64,000 nucleotides of DNA, taken from contig JAJDDI010000047.1 in NCBI GenBank assembly GCA_029260375.1, forward strand, positions 56,210-120,209. The letters run 5' to 3'. Position numbers and translations under genes: made by a program. A model generated the notes under the pieces. That model had not been told where the DNA came from and searched no databases. It worked only from the letters and a program-made list of their open reading frames with translations. Of this stretch, positions 50,237 to 59,727 are shown one piece after another. Source of the DNA: Phycisphaerales bacterium (lineage in GTDB: Bacteria > Planctomycetota > Phycisphaerae > Phycisphaerales > UBA1924). Within the stretch, counting starts at the first letter, position 1; each line of letters opens with the position of its first letter.

Positions 50237-51262
50237 TTATCGCCTGAGCACGATCCGGATCGCAAACGAGACGGTATCGCCATCCTTGAGCTGCTCGAGC
50301 TCCTTGCCCGTCGCCCGCCACTTGTACACCGCGTCGAGAAGCGGCTCATCCACCTCGCGCGAGCCGGTGTGCAGGGTCCTTCCCTCGTGCCGGATGAACT
50401 CGGCCTTGACCACCCGCCCGTCCTTTCCGAAGCTGATCATCACGACCGGGTTGCGCGGCAGACGGGTCAGCAGGGTGGTCGTCCGCCAGCGGGGGCGGAC
50501 GGTCTTGATCTCCAACCCCTTGCGGGCCAAGGGCTTGCTCCAGTCGTCGAGATCGACCGCCTCCTTCAGAGCCGTCGCGACCGACTCCCGGTCGCTGGGC
50601 AGTCCCGCGATGTCGTCGGCGCCCGCCTGGGCGCCCTCCTCGGTCGTGTCCTGCTCGCCCTTGCCCTGATCCTGCTGCTGGGGGCTCTCCCTGGGCGAAC
50701 CGCCCGAGGGCGGAGCCTGGACCTGCTCGGGGGCCGGGGGCAGGCCCCACGCGTTCAGGCGGAGCGCCCCCTCGCCCGCGGGAACAGTGTTCGCGGATTC
50801 GCGTGGCGCGATCGCCAGCGAGGGCGCCGGCTCCAGCTCCTGAGGGGATGGAGGCGAGGCGGCGGTCAGCGCCTCGCCCTGCGCCGGGCCGACCGGGGCC
50901 CGCTTCGACGCCGCGTCCTGGGCCTCTGATCGGCGGGGCTGGGCCGCCCGCTGCTCGCTGGGCTCGCCCACGGGCGCCATCGAGAGCGCGGGCTGCTCCG
51001 TGTCGCTGATCTCCCCCTGCTGCTGCGGCGTCGCCTCGGCGAACCCGAGCCAGTTGATCGAGACCGAGGTCGAATCCTGCATGCCCAGCGTTGGCTCGGG
51101 CGGGTTCTCGCTCGCGTCGAGCATCGATGACTTGGGCGCGTCGCCCGAGCCGGGCGCGCCCGCCGACGAACCGATCACCGCCAGCCCGCCGGCCAGGTGA
51201 ACTGCGAGGCTGATCAGCCCCCCGATCAGCAGCCACGGGTTGGAGGTTGGTCCCTGGTTCAT
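50237..51262 (-). CDS. TonB-like energy transducer
   Basis: The 341-residue protein has an N-terminal membrane anchor (about 10 to 30, LLIGGLISLAVHLAGGLAVI), a long Pro/Gln/Glu/Ser-rich linker to about 250, and a C-terminal TonB-type domain with NPVVMISFGKDGRVVKAEFI and LLDAVYKWRATGKELEQLKD, ending AIRIVLRR. It should transmit proton-motive force to outer-membrane transporters or other envelope machines. ExbD stands directly upstream; ExbB is not next to it. TonB family membership is from the C-terminal pattern and topology. Confidence 0.7.
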   Translation of the reverse strand: MNQGPTSNPWLLIGGLISLAVHLAGGLAVIGSSAGAPGSGDAPKSSMLDASENPPEPTLGMQDSTSVSINWLGFAEATPQQQGEISDTEQPALSMAPVGEPSEQRAAQPRRSEAQDAASKRAPVGPAQGEALTAASPPSPQELEPAPSLAIAPRESANTVPAGEGALRLNAWGLPPAPEQVQAPPSGGSPRESPQQQDQGKGEQDTTEEGAQAGADDIAGLPSDRESVATALKEAVDLDDWSKPLARKGLEIKTVRPRWRTTTLLTRLPRNPVVMISFGKDGRVVKAEFIRHEGRTLHTGSREVDEPLLDAVYKWRATGKELEQLKDGDTVSFAIRIVLRR

Positions 51263-51313
51263 GCCGCTCGCCTCAGCAACGCGTCCGGTTCAAACTGTGG
51301 TACCGCTGATCGC

Positions 51314-51835
51314 TCATCCAGGTTCGGTCTCCGCCGGCCCCGTGGGCACGAACCCCCGCCCGGTGGGTTGGGGATTGGTCTCGGGCGCCGCCTGAGGCGC
51401 TGGGTCGCCAGCGCCCGGGCTCGCCCCCTTGGCCGGGCGTCCGATGACGCTGAACTCCCCAATCCCCTCCGCGTTGAGCGTGTCGGCGAGCTGGATCAGA
51501 TCACCCGCCCGACCCTGCGCATCGACCGCCAGCAGCAGGGGCGCCGCCTCTCCACGCTCAACGCGCAGCGCCCGCACGCGGTCGCCGATCTCGCTCAGCG
51601 CCGCCGCCTCGCCCTCGACAAACAGCGTCCCGCGCTCGTCGATGACGATCGTGATCGCGGGCGTCCGCTCGGCGCTGCGACCGGCCGAGAGCTCGGGCAG
51701 CTTCACATCCATCACGTCCGCCCGCACCATCAGCACCAGCGAGAAGACGAAGAACGTCAGCAGCAGAAACACCACGTCGATCAGCGGCGTCATCTCGAGG
51801 CGGACATCCGGGCTGGCTCGGCGGACCGATCTCAT
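51314..51835 (-). CDS. exbD: ExbD/TolR-family protein
   Basis: This 173-residue protein starts VRLEMTPLIDVVFLLLTFFV, a classical ExbD membrane span with the Asp that carries protons (Asp20), and then a periplasmic domain (about 50 to 135, ITIVIDERGTLFVEGEAAAL). The C-terminus is Pro/Ala-rich. It lies between the glycosyltransferase and the TonB-like gene, with short gaps. No ExbB is in this operon, so the partner must be elsewhere in the genome. Confidence 0.88.
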   Translation of the reverse strand: MRSVRRASPDVRLEMTPLIDVVFLLLTFFVFSLVLMVRADVMDVKLPELSAGRSAERTPAITIVIDERGTLFVEGEAAALSEIGDRVRALRVERGEAAPLLLAVDAQGRAGDLIQLADTLNAEGIGEFSVIGRPAKGASPGAGDPAPQAAPETNPQPTGRGFVPTGPAETEPG

Positions 51836-51844
51836 CGCCCAAGC

Positions 51845-53071
51845 TTATCTCGACGGGCGGACGTACTCTCGCCCGCCCCAGCTCGTGGGCGTTCCCCGCT
51901 CCAGATCGCGTGCCGCGGACCGGAGGATCGAGCCCGTGAGCCACGCGCCCAGGGGCGTGAGCACCACCGTCCACAGCGGCGCCCGACCCGAGCGGAGCAC
52001 CGTCAGCACCCCCACCAGCCAGATGACCAGCCCCATGCCGCCCGAGCCGACACCGATCCAGCCCAGCGGGTTCCCCGCGAGCACGAGCGAGACGCCCACC
52101 AGGAGCGCCCCCAGCCCGCACAGGGGCAGGACGGTTCCCATCGCCCGCGCCACCCGCGCGTGCCGGCGCAGGCGGGCGCTCTTGCGCCCGGCGCTCTCGG
52201 TGTAGATCCGCTTCCAGCCCCGCGTGTAGTCGTCCCAGTCGTCGTACATCGAGCAGCGGACCATCCCCCCCGCCAGCAGCAGCGACGCGCCCGCGCCCGT
52301 ACGCCGGACGAGTTCCGCCAGCGCGATGTCCTCGAGCAGCGCGTCGCGCACGGGCTCGTGCCCCCCGATGGCGTCGTAGACATCGCGCCGGAAGAGCATG
52401 AACTGCCCGTTGGCGAACGCTCGCCGGCGCTGGGCGTCGTCGGTTGAGGCGTGCGCCAGCGGGAACTGACGCACCAGCTCAAACCCGCTCATCGGCTGGA
52501 CCACCCGCTCGTACCAGCGCGCGTTGGTCAGCGTGCTGAGCAAGCTCAGCAGCCCGTCGTTGCGCTGACGCGCGATCGCCAGCGTCGCCCGCACGCACTC
52601 GGGGTCGAACGCCGTGTCCGCGTCGGTGAACAGCAGCCAGTCCGCGTCCGCGGCGCCGCGTGACGTCTCGACCCCCGTGTACACCGCGTGGACCTTGCCC
52701 GCCCAGTCCTCGGGGCACCGCTCGATCTCCAGGACCTCGAACCGCTCGTCCTCCCCGATCGCCCCGCGGGCCTCGTCGAGCGTGCCGTCGGTGCAGCGGT
52801 CCAGGCAGAGCACGACGCGCAGGTCCTCGTGCGTCTGGGCCCGCAGCGACACGACCAGACGCCCGATCTTGCCCTGCTCGTTGTGGGCCGGGACCACGAC
52901 GCAGACCCGTCCCTCTGGCGGGTGCTGGCGGGCCAGCTCGATGCCCCGGTCGGCGCTGGGCAGGTCGCGAGCCGTGCGCCCCACGCGCGCCAGCACGATC
53001 GACCAGACCCCGCCCAGACCCACGGCGCCCAGTGAGAGCAGGACCAGGATGACCAGCAGCAGAGCGTCCAT
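51845..53071 (-). CDS. GT2 glycosyltransferase with C-terminal membrane spans
   Basis: At 408 residues it has a short N-terminal span (LLLVILVLLSLGAVGLGGVW), a GT2 domain with VCVVVPAHNEQGKIGRLVVS, VVLCLDRCTDGTLDEA, WLLFTDADTAFDPECVRATL (the DAD metal site) and DALLEDIALAELVRR (the ED base), and membrane spans at about 325 to 395. The overall plan is that of HpnB-type transferases linked to hopanoid or carotenoid sugars, but the acceptor cannot be told. ATG 53071 is used; the open frame continues upstream to 54115 through genes on the other strand. Divergent from nnrE-like. Confidence 0.78.
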   Translation of the reverse strand: MDALLLVILVLLSLGAVGLGGVWSIVLARVGRTARDLPSADRGIELARQHPPEGRVCVVVPAHNEQGKIGRLVVSLRAQTHEDLRVVLCLDRCTDGTLDEARGAIGEDERFEVLEIERCPEDWAGKVHAVYTGVETSRGAADADWLLFTDADTAFDPECVRATLAIARQRNDGLLSLLSTLTNARWYERVVQPMSGFELVRQFPLAHASTDDAQRRRAFANGQFMLFRRDVYDAIGGHEPVRDALLEDIALAELVRRTGAGASLLLAGGMVRCSMYDDWDDYTRGWKRIYTESAGRKSARLRRHARVARAMGTVLPLCGLGALLVGVSLVLAGNPLGWIGVGSGGMGLVIWLVGVLTVLRSGRAPLWTVVLTPLGAWLTGSILRSAARDLERGTPTSWGGREYVRPSR

Positions 53072-53111
53072 GCGTGGGCAAGCGTACCGGCGCCGAGCGT
53101 ACGCTTCCGCG

Positions 53112-53828
53112 ATGGACGCGCCCGACCCCGCATCACCCCCGACATTCTCCCGCGAGGCGTTGCGAGAACTCGACCGCCGATGCGTCGAGCAGTTCGGGAT
53201 CCCGTCGATTCTTCTGATGGAGAACGCCGCGATCGGGATGTGTGGGCACACGCTCGCGTTCATGCGCGAGAAAGGCTCAACGGGCGCCCTCATCGTCGCG
53301 GGCCCGGGCGCCAACGGGGGCGACGGGCTCGCCCTGGCCCGCCACCTGCACAACGCCGGCGTCCCTGTGCGGATCCTCATGCTCCGCGAGCCCAGGCCCG
53401 GGACAGACGCGGGAACCCAGCATGTCATCTGCGCGAGGATGGGCCTGCCCATCTCCACGCTCGAAGACCCCGCCGGCGCGTCCCGAGCGCTGGGCGCCCG
53501 CCTGAGCGAGCTGGCGCCCTCGCCCGTGCTCATCGACGCGCTTCTGGGCACCGGGCTGGACCGGGACGTCTCGGGCCCGGCGCTGGACCTGATCGAGGCG
53601 ATGAACGCCTCGCCCTCGCCCGTGATCGCCGCGGACCTGCCCTCGGGCATGGACGCGGACACCGGATCGCCCCGAGGCGCCTGCGTCCGGGCGGAGCTGA
53701 CCTGCACGTTCGCCGGGCTCAAGCGCGGGCTCGCGGCGCCCGGCGCCGGCGCGATGACCGGGCGCGTCGAGCTCTGCCCGATCGGCGCCCCGCCAGAGCT
53801 GGTCCAACAGCTCCGCGATCCGGGCTGA
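53112..53828 (+). CDS. nnrE: NAD(P)H-hydrate epimerase
   Basis: The 238-residue protein fits the YjeF_N domain: TFSREALRELDRRCVEQFGI, SILLMENAAIG, VAGPGANGGDGLALARHLHN, IDALLGTGLDRDVSGPALDL and ADLPSGMDADTG. It repairs the R form of damaged NAD(P)H. It is not fused to a dehydratase domain as in many bacteria. It starts at ATG 53112, 40 bases from the divergent glycosyltransferase, and is followed by a gene with its own promoter. Confidence 0.9.
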   Translation: MDAPDPASPPTFSREALRELDRRCVEQFGIPSILLMENAAIGMCGHTLAFMREKGSTGALIVAGPGANGGDGLALARHLHNAGVPVRILMLREPRPGTDAGTQHVICARMGLPISTLEDPAGASRALGARLSELAPSPVLIDALLGTGLDRDVSGPALDLIEAMNASPSPVIAADLPSGMDADTGSPRGACVRAELTCTFAGLKRGLAAPGAGAMTGRVELCPIGAPPELVQQLRDPG

Positions 53829-53843
53829 TCTGGGCGAGGCCTG

Positions 53844-53872
53844 TTGACACTGGCGGCGGGGCGCCGCACGAT
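53844..53872 (+). promoter_or_regulatory. Promoter before the DUF151-truD operon
   Basis: A perfect TTGACA at 53844 to 53849 stands 17 bases before CACGAT at 53867 to 53872, followed by a 21-base leader to the ATG at 53894. The -10 box is weak. GGAG serves as ribosome site. Confidence 0.45.
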
Positions 53873-53893
53873 TGGGGTGAACGGAGACTCGAT

Positions 53894-54385
53894 ATGTCTG
53901 TCCGGATGGAACTCTCTCGAATCCTGATCCGCGAGCTGGTGGACTACCAGATCATCGAGCTGCGCGAGGCCGAGGAGTTCACCGACGAGGATGGGACGGC
54001 GCAGGTCCGCCAGATCGAGGACGGACGCACGTTCCCCATCGTCATCGGGCTTCCCGAGGCCCAGGCGATCGAACGTCGCCTCAGCGGCGTGGAGATCAAA
54101 CGCCCCCAGACCCACGATCTGCTCGCGAGCATCATCGAGTCACTCGGGGGCAGGCTCGACAGCATCGCGATCACCAACCTGCAGGAGCACACGTTCTTCG
54201 CCGAACTTCGCCTGAGCAAAGCCGACGGGACGGGCGTGAACGTGGACTGCCGCCCGAGCGACGCGATCGCCCTGGGCATCTCGGAGAACGTGCCGATCTA
54301 TGTCGCCGAGCACGTGCTCGAGGAGGCGACGCGCGAGCCGCCCGAAGAGCCCGAGGCGTTCCTCGACGACGAGGACGACGCGTGA
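53894..54385 (+). CDS. Bifunctional nuclease family protein (DUF151)
   Basis: The 163-residue protein has the family motif FPIVIGLPEAQAIERRLSGV, then LLASIIESLGGRLDSIAITN and NVDCRPSDAIALGISENVPI followed by YVAEHVL. DUF151 proteins have been described as nucleases or as stress-related regulators. The C-terminus is acidic. The gene ends in a GTGA overlap with truD, and its own start is ATG 53894. Function in this host is not settled by sequence. Confidence 0.85.
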   Translation: MSVRMELSRILIRELVDYQIIELREAEEFTDEDGTAQVRQIEDGRTFPIVIGLPEAQAIERRLSGVEIKRPQTHDLLASIIESLGGRLDSIAITNLQEHTFFAELRLSKADGTGVNVDCRPSDAIALGISENVPIYVAEHVLEEATREPPEEPEAFLDDEDDA

Positions 54386-55713
54386 GCGAGCCCCACGCGC
54401 CCGACCCCCAGTCTCGCCCCCCCCTGACCGACCCCGACCCGCACGTGATGCCCGCGGCCTACGTCACGGCGGACGTCCCCCCCATCGGCGGCGTGCTCAA
54501 GCAACGCGACGAGGACTTTTTCGTCGAGGAAATCCCCCTGATCGAGCCCAGCGGCGCCGGCGAGTACATGCATCTGTTTGTTGAGAAGCAGGGCCTGAGC
54601 ACGCTGGACCTCGTCGATGTCCTCGCGAGACACTTCGGCGTCCGGCGCGAGGCGATCGGGTACGCCGGGCTCAAGGACAAGCGCGCTATCACGCGCCAGG
54701 TCGTCTCGGTCCACGCCCCGGGCAGGACGCCCGAAGACTTCCCCATGCTCGATCGGAAGAACGTGGGCATCCTGTGGGCGGACCTGCACCACGAGCCCAT
54801 CCGGCGCGGCCAGCTCACCGGCAACCGGTTCTCCATCCGCGCCCGCGAGGTCAGCCCCGCCGGCATCGTCCACGCCCAGCGGGCCCTGGGCGCGCTCGAG
54901 CAAGTCGGCGTCCCCAACCGCTTCGGCGTCCAGCGCTTCGGCTACCTCCGAAACAACCACCTCATCGGTCGCGCCCTCGTGCTCGGACTCCACCAAGAGG
55001 CCTGCGACCTCATGCTCGCCTCCCACGATCGCTCGCCCCCCTCACAGACCGATGCCCGCATGCTCTACGACGAGAGCGACTTCGGCGGCGCCTACGACCT
55101 CTTCCCCCAGAACTACAGGGGGGAGCGCACCGTCCTCCGCATGCTCTCGTCGAGAAAGACCCCCGCCCAGGCGCTCGCGAAACTCGACAAATCGGTGCGG
55201 TCCTTCTACATCAGCTCGCTCCAGTCGTGCGTGTTCAACGCGGTGCTCGACCGTCGCATCGAGCGCGGCACGCTCGGGGAACTGTGCCCGGGCGACCTCG
55301 CCTTCGTGCACGAGGACCGCTCGGACCTGCCCGTGAGCGAGCTGGACCTTGCCGACGATGGCCCCGGGTCCGTGCCGGCCCGGTTCGACGCGTTCGAGCT
55401 GAGCCCTTCGGGTCCGATGTGGGGCTCGGCCATGCCAGTCGCCCGGGAAAATCCCGGGGAAGACGAGCACGCCGCCCTCGCGGCCTTCGGCATGGAACCG
55501 GGCGACTTCGCCAAGGCCGACAAACGCCTGGGCGAGATGCTCGAGGGCGCCCGACGCCCGCTGCGGGTGCGCGTCAAGGACCCGGAGGTCGAGGCGGGTG
55601 TGGACGATCGCGGCGCCTACATCCGCTGCGCCTTCGAGCTGCCCCGAGGCGCCTTCGCGACCACCGTCATGGACGAGGTGCTCAAGGGCGACGCCGCCCG
55701 GGGGCACGTGTGA
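54382..55713 (+). CDS. truD: tRNA pseudouridine(13) synthase TruD
   Basis: This 443-residue protein has the TruD pattern: FFVEEIPLIEPSGAGEYMHL, then IGYAGLKDKRAITRQVVSVH, where Asp99 is the catalytic residue (Asp80 in E. coli), NRFGVQRFGYLRNNHLIGRA, and a C-terminal insertion domain with EDRSDLPVSELDL. It makes pseudouridine at tRNA position 13. GTG 54382 overlaps the DUF151 stop; the HAD gene overlaps at its end. Confidence 0.93.
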   Translation: MSEPHAPDPQSRPPLTDPDPHVMPAAYVTADVPPIGGVLKQRDEDFFVEEIPLIEPSGAGEYMHLFVEKQGLSTLDLVDVLARHFGVRREAIGYAGLKDKRAITRQVVSVHAPGRTPEDFPMLDRKNVGILWADLHHEPIRRGQLTGNRFSIRAREVSPAGIVHAQRALGALEQVGVPNRFGVQRFGYLRNNHLIGRALVLGLHQEACDLMLASHDRSPPSQTDARMLYDESDFGGAYDLFPQNYRGERTVLRMLSSRKTPAQALAKLDKSVRSFYISSLQSCVFNAVLDRRIERGTLGELCPGDLAFVHEDRSDLPVSELDLADDGPGSVPARFDAFELSPSGPMWGSAMPVARENPGEDEHAALAAFGMEPGDFAKADKRLGEMLEGARRPLRVRVKDPEVEAGVDDRGAYIRCAFELPRGAFATTVMDEVLKGDAARGHV

Positions 55714-56363
55714 GCGATACCCCCCCGATCTCGCCCCCCGTTTCACTGGTCTGCTTCGACTGGGGCGGGGTGATCCTGAAGATCTGCCGAAGCTTCGCCC
55801 AGGGCTGCGAGCGAGCAGGGCTCGATGTCCGTATCGACACGGATGACGCCGATCTCTACTCCGTGCAGCGGACCATCTCCGCCCGCTACCAGGTGGGCGA
55901 GCTGAGCGAGAACGCCTTCTTCACCGACGTCTCGCGGTCCACCGGCGGCGCCTACTCGCCCGACGAGATCACGCTCATCCACGACGCCTGGCTCATCGAG
56001 GAGTACCCGGGCGCCAGTGAGCTCATCGACGAGTTGCACGCGCTCGATGGCGTCCAGACGGGCATGCTCAGCAACACCAACGCCCGCCACTGGGCCCGGC
56101 GCGAGCGGGACTTCACAGCCGCCGGGCGCCTCCACCACCAGCACGCGTCGCACCTGCTTGGCCTGGCCAAGCCCGACGCTCGGATCTTCCGCGCCTTCGA
56201 GCGCGAGACCGGACGAACCTCGGGCGAGATCGTCTTCTTCGACGACCTGCCCGAGAACATCGACGCGGCCACCAGCGCCGGCTGGCGGGGCGTGCGGATC
56301 GATCACGAGGGCGACACCGGAGCGCAGATGCGCGAGGCGCTGATCGCGTTAGGGATTCTGTAG
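55710..56363 (+). CDS. HAD-superfamily hydrolase (subfamily IA)
   Basis: The 217-residue protein has motif I as FDWGGVI at about residue 17, motif II in [10 protein letters not shown], the Lys in [16 protein letters not shown], and motif III as [17 protein letters not shown]. The missing second Asp of DxD in motif I (DWG) speaks for a dehalogenase-like or phosphatase of a subgroup with altered chemistry. GTG 55710 is in a GTGA overlap with truD. It ends 15 bases past the convergent DUF255 stop. Confidence 0.8.
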   Translation: MSDTPPISPPVSLVCFDWGGVILKICRSFAQGCERAGLDVRIDTDDADLYSVQRTISARYQVGELSENAFFTDVSRSTGGAYSPDEITLIHDAWLIEEYPGASELIDELHALDGVQTGMLSNTNARHWARRERDFTAAGRLHHQHASHLLGLAKPDARIFRAFERETGRTSGEIVFFDDLPENIDAATSAGWRGVRIDHEGDTGAQMREALIALGIL

Positions 56364-58730
56364 CGCGCCGTCAAGCTGGATCTCGACATCCAGCTCCACC
56401 GTCCGCGGCATCAGGCACTCGCGCTGCGTGCAGACCTGGAACGTCACGCCCAGCACCGGATTCCCCGGCGTCGCCCCCACGCCCGGCGCCAGCTCAATCG
56501 CGACCTCGAACTCGATCGTCCCGTGGTGCACCCGGATCGGCGCCACGCCCTCGATGCCCAGGTCCAGCAGCTCACCCTCGGGGTAGTCCGCGTACACCGC
56601 CACGCCCCGCCCGCGCACGAGCCCGACGCGTAGGGGGATGAGCCCCTCGCCCCCCTCGCCCGGGTCCGCCGCGACCATGTGCATGCCCTCGGGCACAACC
56701 AGGCGCAGCATAAACGACGCGGGGGTCTGCTCATCGAGCTTCACCTGTTCGGCGCTGGCGTGGACCTCTACATGCGACTGGGCCGCCGCGACGGGCAGCG
56801 GCGCGTTCTTCGCCTCGCCGAACTCGACACGATCGCCAAGCTCCTGGTGCAGGCGGAGCAGACGCAGCAGGTGGCGCAGCGCGTTGACCGTTGAGGCGGG
56901 CGAGTCGCTGATCTGCGGGCTCAGCGAGGCCAGCGTCCCGATGGCGCGGTCAAGCCAGACGTCCTCGCCGGTCGCCTCGTGCAGATCGATCAGGGCGCCG
57001 AGCATGACCGACGACGCGCAGGGCACGGCGCCGTCATAGCTCGTCCGCGTGCGCACAAACAGGTCGTCCTGATCGGCGCGGGTGTCAAAGTAGCCGCCCT
57101 GGGGGTCGGCGAACGCATCATGGGCGAGATTGGCGATCTCGACCGCCGCGTCCAGGCGCCACCCGTTGCGGCTAAAGCCGGACCGATGCAGGGCGACCAG
57201 CCCCGTGATGAGCATCGCGTGGTCCTCGAGGAACGCGGGCGTCTTGGCCGAGCCCGCCCGCGCGACGCGAAGCAGCGTGCCGTCTTCGGCCCGCATGTGC
57301 TCGAGGATGTACCTCGCCGCGTGGTCGCCCGCCTCGAAGAAGCGCACGTCGTCGAACAGGTCCGCGCCGCCCGCCAGCGCCTCAAGCAGCAGCCCGTTCC
57401 ACGCGGTCAGGACCTTGTCGTCCAGGTGGGGCTGCTCGCGTGTCGCGCGGACGTCATAGAGCGCCGCGTTGATCCGGTCAATCGTCGCGAGCAGGTTATC
57501 CTCGCTCAGACCCATCGCCCGGGCGAGATGCTCGGGGCGATCGGACAGACGCAGCACGTTCTGCGCCGGGTCGTCCGGGTGGTGCGGGTCCTGGAAGTTC
57601 GTCCCCTGGTCGAGCCCGTACAGCGTGATCGCCAGCTCCGCGTCCTCGGGCGCCAGGGCGGCGCGGACCGACTCGGGCGTCCAGAGGTAGTTCAGGCCCT
57701 CGCGGTGGTTCACCTCCGCGTCCTGGGCGCTGAAGAACCCCGTGGCCCCGGGCTCACCCGGCGCGGTCATCTCGCGCAGCGTGTAGTCGAGCGTGCGCCG
57801 GGCGGTGCGCCGGTAGAACGCGTCATCGTCGCTCGCCGCGGCCCGGGCGTACAGCGTCGCGAGCTGCGCGTTGTCGTAGAGCATCTTCTCGAAGTGCGGC
57901 ACGGTCCAGGTGTTGTCCACGCTGTAGCGGTGGAACCCGCCCCCGACCTGATCGTTGACGCCCCCGATGGCCATCTTGTCGAGCGTGGTCCGCAGGGCCG
58001 CGTCGATCGCGGTGCGCGTGTCGTCGTCGCCCGCGTCCTTCCGCGCTTCGAGCAGCAGGAACAGGTTCGACGCCTGGGGGAACTTGGGCGCCCCACCGAA
58101 CCCGCCGTGGATCCGATCGAACGATCGCAGCAGGTGCTGGATCGCCTGCGTGATCTGCACCTGGCCCACGGGTACGGGCTCGCGCGTCGTCGCCAGATTC
58201 TGTATCACGTTCTGCGCGATGCGCTCACTCTGCTGGATCGCCTCGCCCTTGCGCTGCGTCCAGACCTCGTGCATGCCCCCGAGCACCTGCACGAATGTGG
58301 GCATGCCGGGGCGCGGCTCTTTGGGGAAGTACGTCCCGCACCAGAACGGGCGGAGCTTCTCGGGCTCGAGGAAGCAGCTCATGGGCCAGCCGCCGCGCCC
58401 GGTCATGACCTGCGTCGCGGTCATGTAGATATCGTCAACGTCGGGGCGTTCCTCGCGGTCCACCTTGATGCACACAAAGTGCTCGTTCATCACGCGGGCC
58501 GTCGCCTCGTCCTCGAAGCTCTCGCGCTCCATGACGTGGCACCAGTAGCACGTGGAGTACCCGATCGAGAGAAAGATCGGCACGCCCCGCTCGCGCGCCG
58601 CCGCAAAGGCCTCGGACCCCCAGGGGTACCAGTCCACCGGGTTGTACGCGTGCTGGAGCAGGTAAGGGCTCGACTCGCCCGCGAGCCGGTTGGCCCGGGG
58701 CTGCCCTCCCGCGTCGTGTGGCTGTGTCAT
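56349..58730 (-). CDS. DUF255 thioredoxin-domain protein fused to DsbD-like domain
   Basis: At 793 residues this has the YyaL/SSP411 pattern: [40 protein letters not shown] with Cys61 and Cys64, [14 protein letters not shown] and [11 protein letters not shown], followed by a six-hairpin glycosidase-like part (about 180 to 620). The C-terminal 170 residues add a DsbD N-terminal-like sandwich with the pair Cys767 and Cys772 ([17 protein letters not shown]). No signal peptide is seen, so this domain would be cytoplasmic unless another export is used. The fusion could link a redox centre to the enzymatic core. Convergent with the HAD gene. Confidence 0.85.
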   Translation of the reverse strand: MTQPHDAGGQPRANRLAGESSPYLLQHAYNPVDWYPWGSEAFAAARERGVPIFLSIGYSTCYWCHVMERESFEDEATARVMNEHFVCIKVDREERPDVDDIYMTATQVMTGRGGWPMSCFLEPEKLRPFWCGTYFPKEPRPGMPTFVQVLGGMHEVWTQRKGEAIQQSERIAQNVIQNLATTREPVPVGQVQITQAIQHLLRSFDRIHGGFGGAPKFPQASNLFLLLEARKDAGDDDTRTAIDAALRTTLDKMAIGGVNDQVGGGFHRYSVDNTWTVPHFEKMLYDNAQLATLYARAAASDDDAFYRRTARRTLDYTLREMTAPGEPGATGFFSAQDAEVNHREGLNYLWTPESVRAALAPEDAELAITLYGLDQGTNFQDPHHPDDPAQNVLRLSDRPEHLARAMGLSEDNLLATIDRINAALYDVRATREQPHLDDKVLTAWNGLLLEALAGGADLFDDVRFFEAGDHAARYILEHMRAEDGTLLRVARAGSAKTPAFLEDHAMLITGLVALHRSGFSRNGWRLDAAVEIANLAHDAFADPQGGYFDTRADQDDLFVRTRTSYDGAVPCASSVMLGALIDLHEATGEDVWLDRAIGTLASLSPQISDSPASTVNALRHLLRLLRLHQELGDRVEFGEAKNAPLPVAAAQSHVEVHASAEQVKLDEQTPASFMLRLVVPEGMHMVAADPGEGGEGLIPLRVGLVRGRGVAVYADYPEGELLDLGIEGVAPIRVHHGTIEFEVAIELAPGVGATPGNPVLGVTFQVCTQRECLMPRTVELDVEIQLDGALQNP

Positions 58731-58776
58731 CGGCGCCTTTCAGTTGGATCGCGGGACTGTAGGGGCGAACGCCCGC

Positions 58777-59727
58777 TCATCGCCCCACGCGCCGGACCAC
58801 CAGCGACGCCACCCTTGGAGGGGAGGCGCCCGGGCGCACGCCGCGTGTCTGGACCCCGCGCACACGTCCCACGGCGGTCAGGCTCGAACGCAGCACCGCG
58901 TCCTCGGGCAGCAGCACCCCCGTCACCGACGCCACCGCCTCGACCACGCGCGGGTCGTCAGGATCCTCGGGGGTCCGCAGCAGCCCACCCCTGGCACGCT
59001 CGTAGGCCAGCGTGTACGCCCGCGCGCCCGACCGGATCGGCGCCGCGTCCACCCCCGCTCCGCCGAGCGCCCCCGCGAACGCGTCCGACATCGACGCCCG
59101 CAGGGCATCGAGCTGGGGCTCGAGCGTTTGGCGCGCCTCGTCCAGACGATCCGCCGGCGCCTCGGCCAGCACGGGCAGGGCGAGGGCGAACAGACGCGTC
59201 GCCAGCCGATCCTCGGCCTGCTGCGCCAGCGAGGTCGGCGCGGCGCGCACAACCGCGACACCCCGCCTGGCCGCGAACCGGTCGATCGCCGCGCTGATCG
59301 GCACACACAGCCCCGGATCGGGTCCCCCGCGCATGAGGTCCGACGCGATGCGCTCGAGCCAACGGCGCGGGTCCTCTCGCTCGCGTAGACGCACGAACGG
59401 ATGCAGCGGGGCCAGGTCCTGGCTAGAGGTGATTTCACGCATGACATCGTCGATGTCCGTGCGGGCATCGTCGCCGTGCAGGCTGGAACCGATGAGGCCC
59501 CGCCCCCACATCGGCGCCGACCACAACCACGCGTCCATCAGCGTCGCCAACGCGAGCATCCCCGAATCGTCCGCCCCGTCGCGCTCGAGCGGGAGCGGCG
59601 TGACGATCCGATCGCCCAGCAGGCACGCGATCATCGCCGGCAGCTCACGCGTCGTCAGGTGGTACGGGCTGAGACAGAGCCCGAGCTGCGCGCGCTGGGC
59701 CATCGGCACGGGGAGCGCTCGGGTCAC
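58777..59727 (-). CDS. Protein of unknown function before DUF255
   Basis: A 316-residue protein from GTG 59727 in a GTGA overlap with the lipoprotein hydrolase gene. It starts VTRALPVPMAQRAQLGLCLS and has ELPAMIACLLGDRIVTPLPL, LATLMDAWLWSAPMWGRGLI and LAQQAEDRLATRLFALALPV. It is Ala/Arg/Leu-rich and helical, without signal peptide or membrane spans. No family was recognised. Being coupled to an exported hydrolase, it may serve the same pathway. Confidence 0.5.
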   Translation of the reverse strand: MTRALPVPMAQRAQLGLCLSPYHLTTRELPAMIACLLGDRIVTPLPLERDGADDSGMLALATLMDAWLWSAPMWGRGLIGSSLHGDDARTDIDDVMREITSSQDLAPLHPFVRLREREDPRRWLERIASDLMRGGPDPGLCVPISAAIDRFAARRGVAVVRAAPTSLAQQAEDRLATRLFALALPVLAEAPADRLDEARQTLEPQLDALRASMSDAFAGALGGAGVDAAPIRSGARAYTLAYERARGGLLRTPEDPDDPRVVEAVASVTGVLLPEDAVLRSSLTAVGRVRGVQTRGVRPGASPPRVASLVVRRVGR

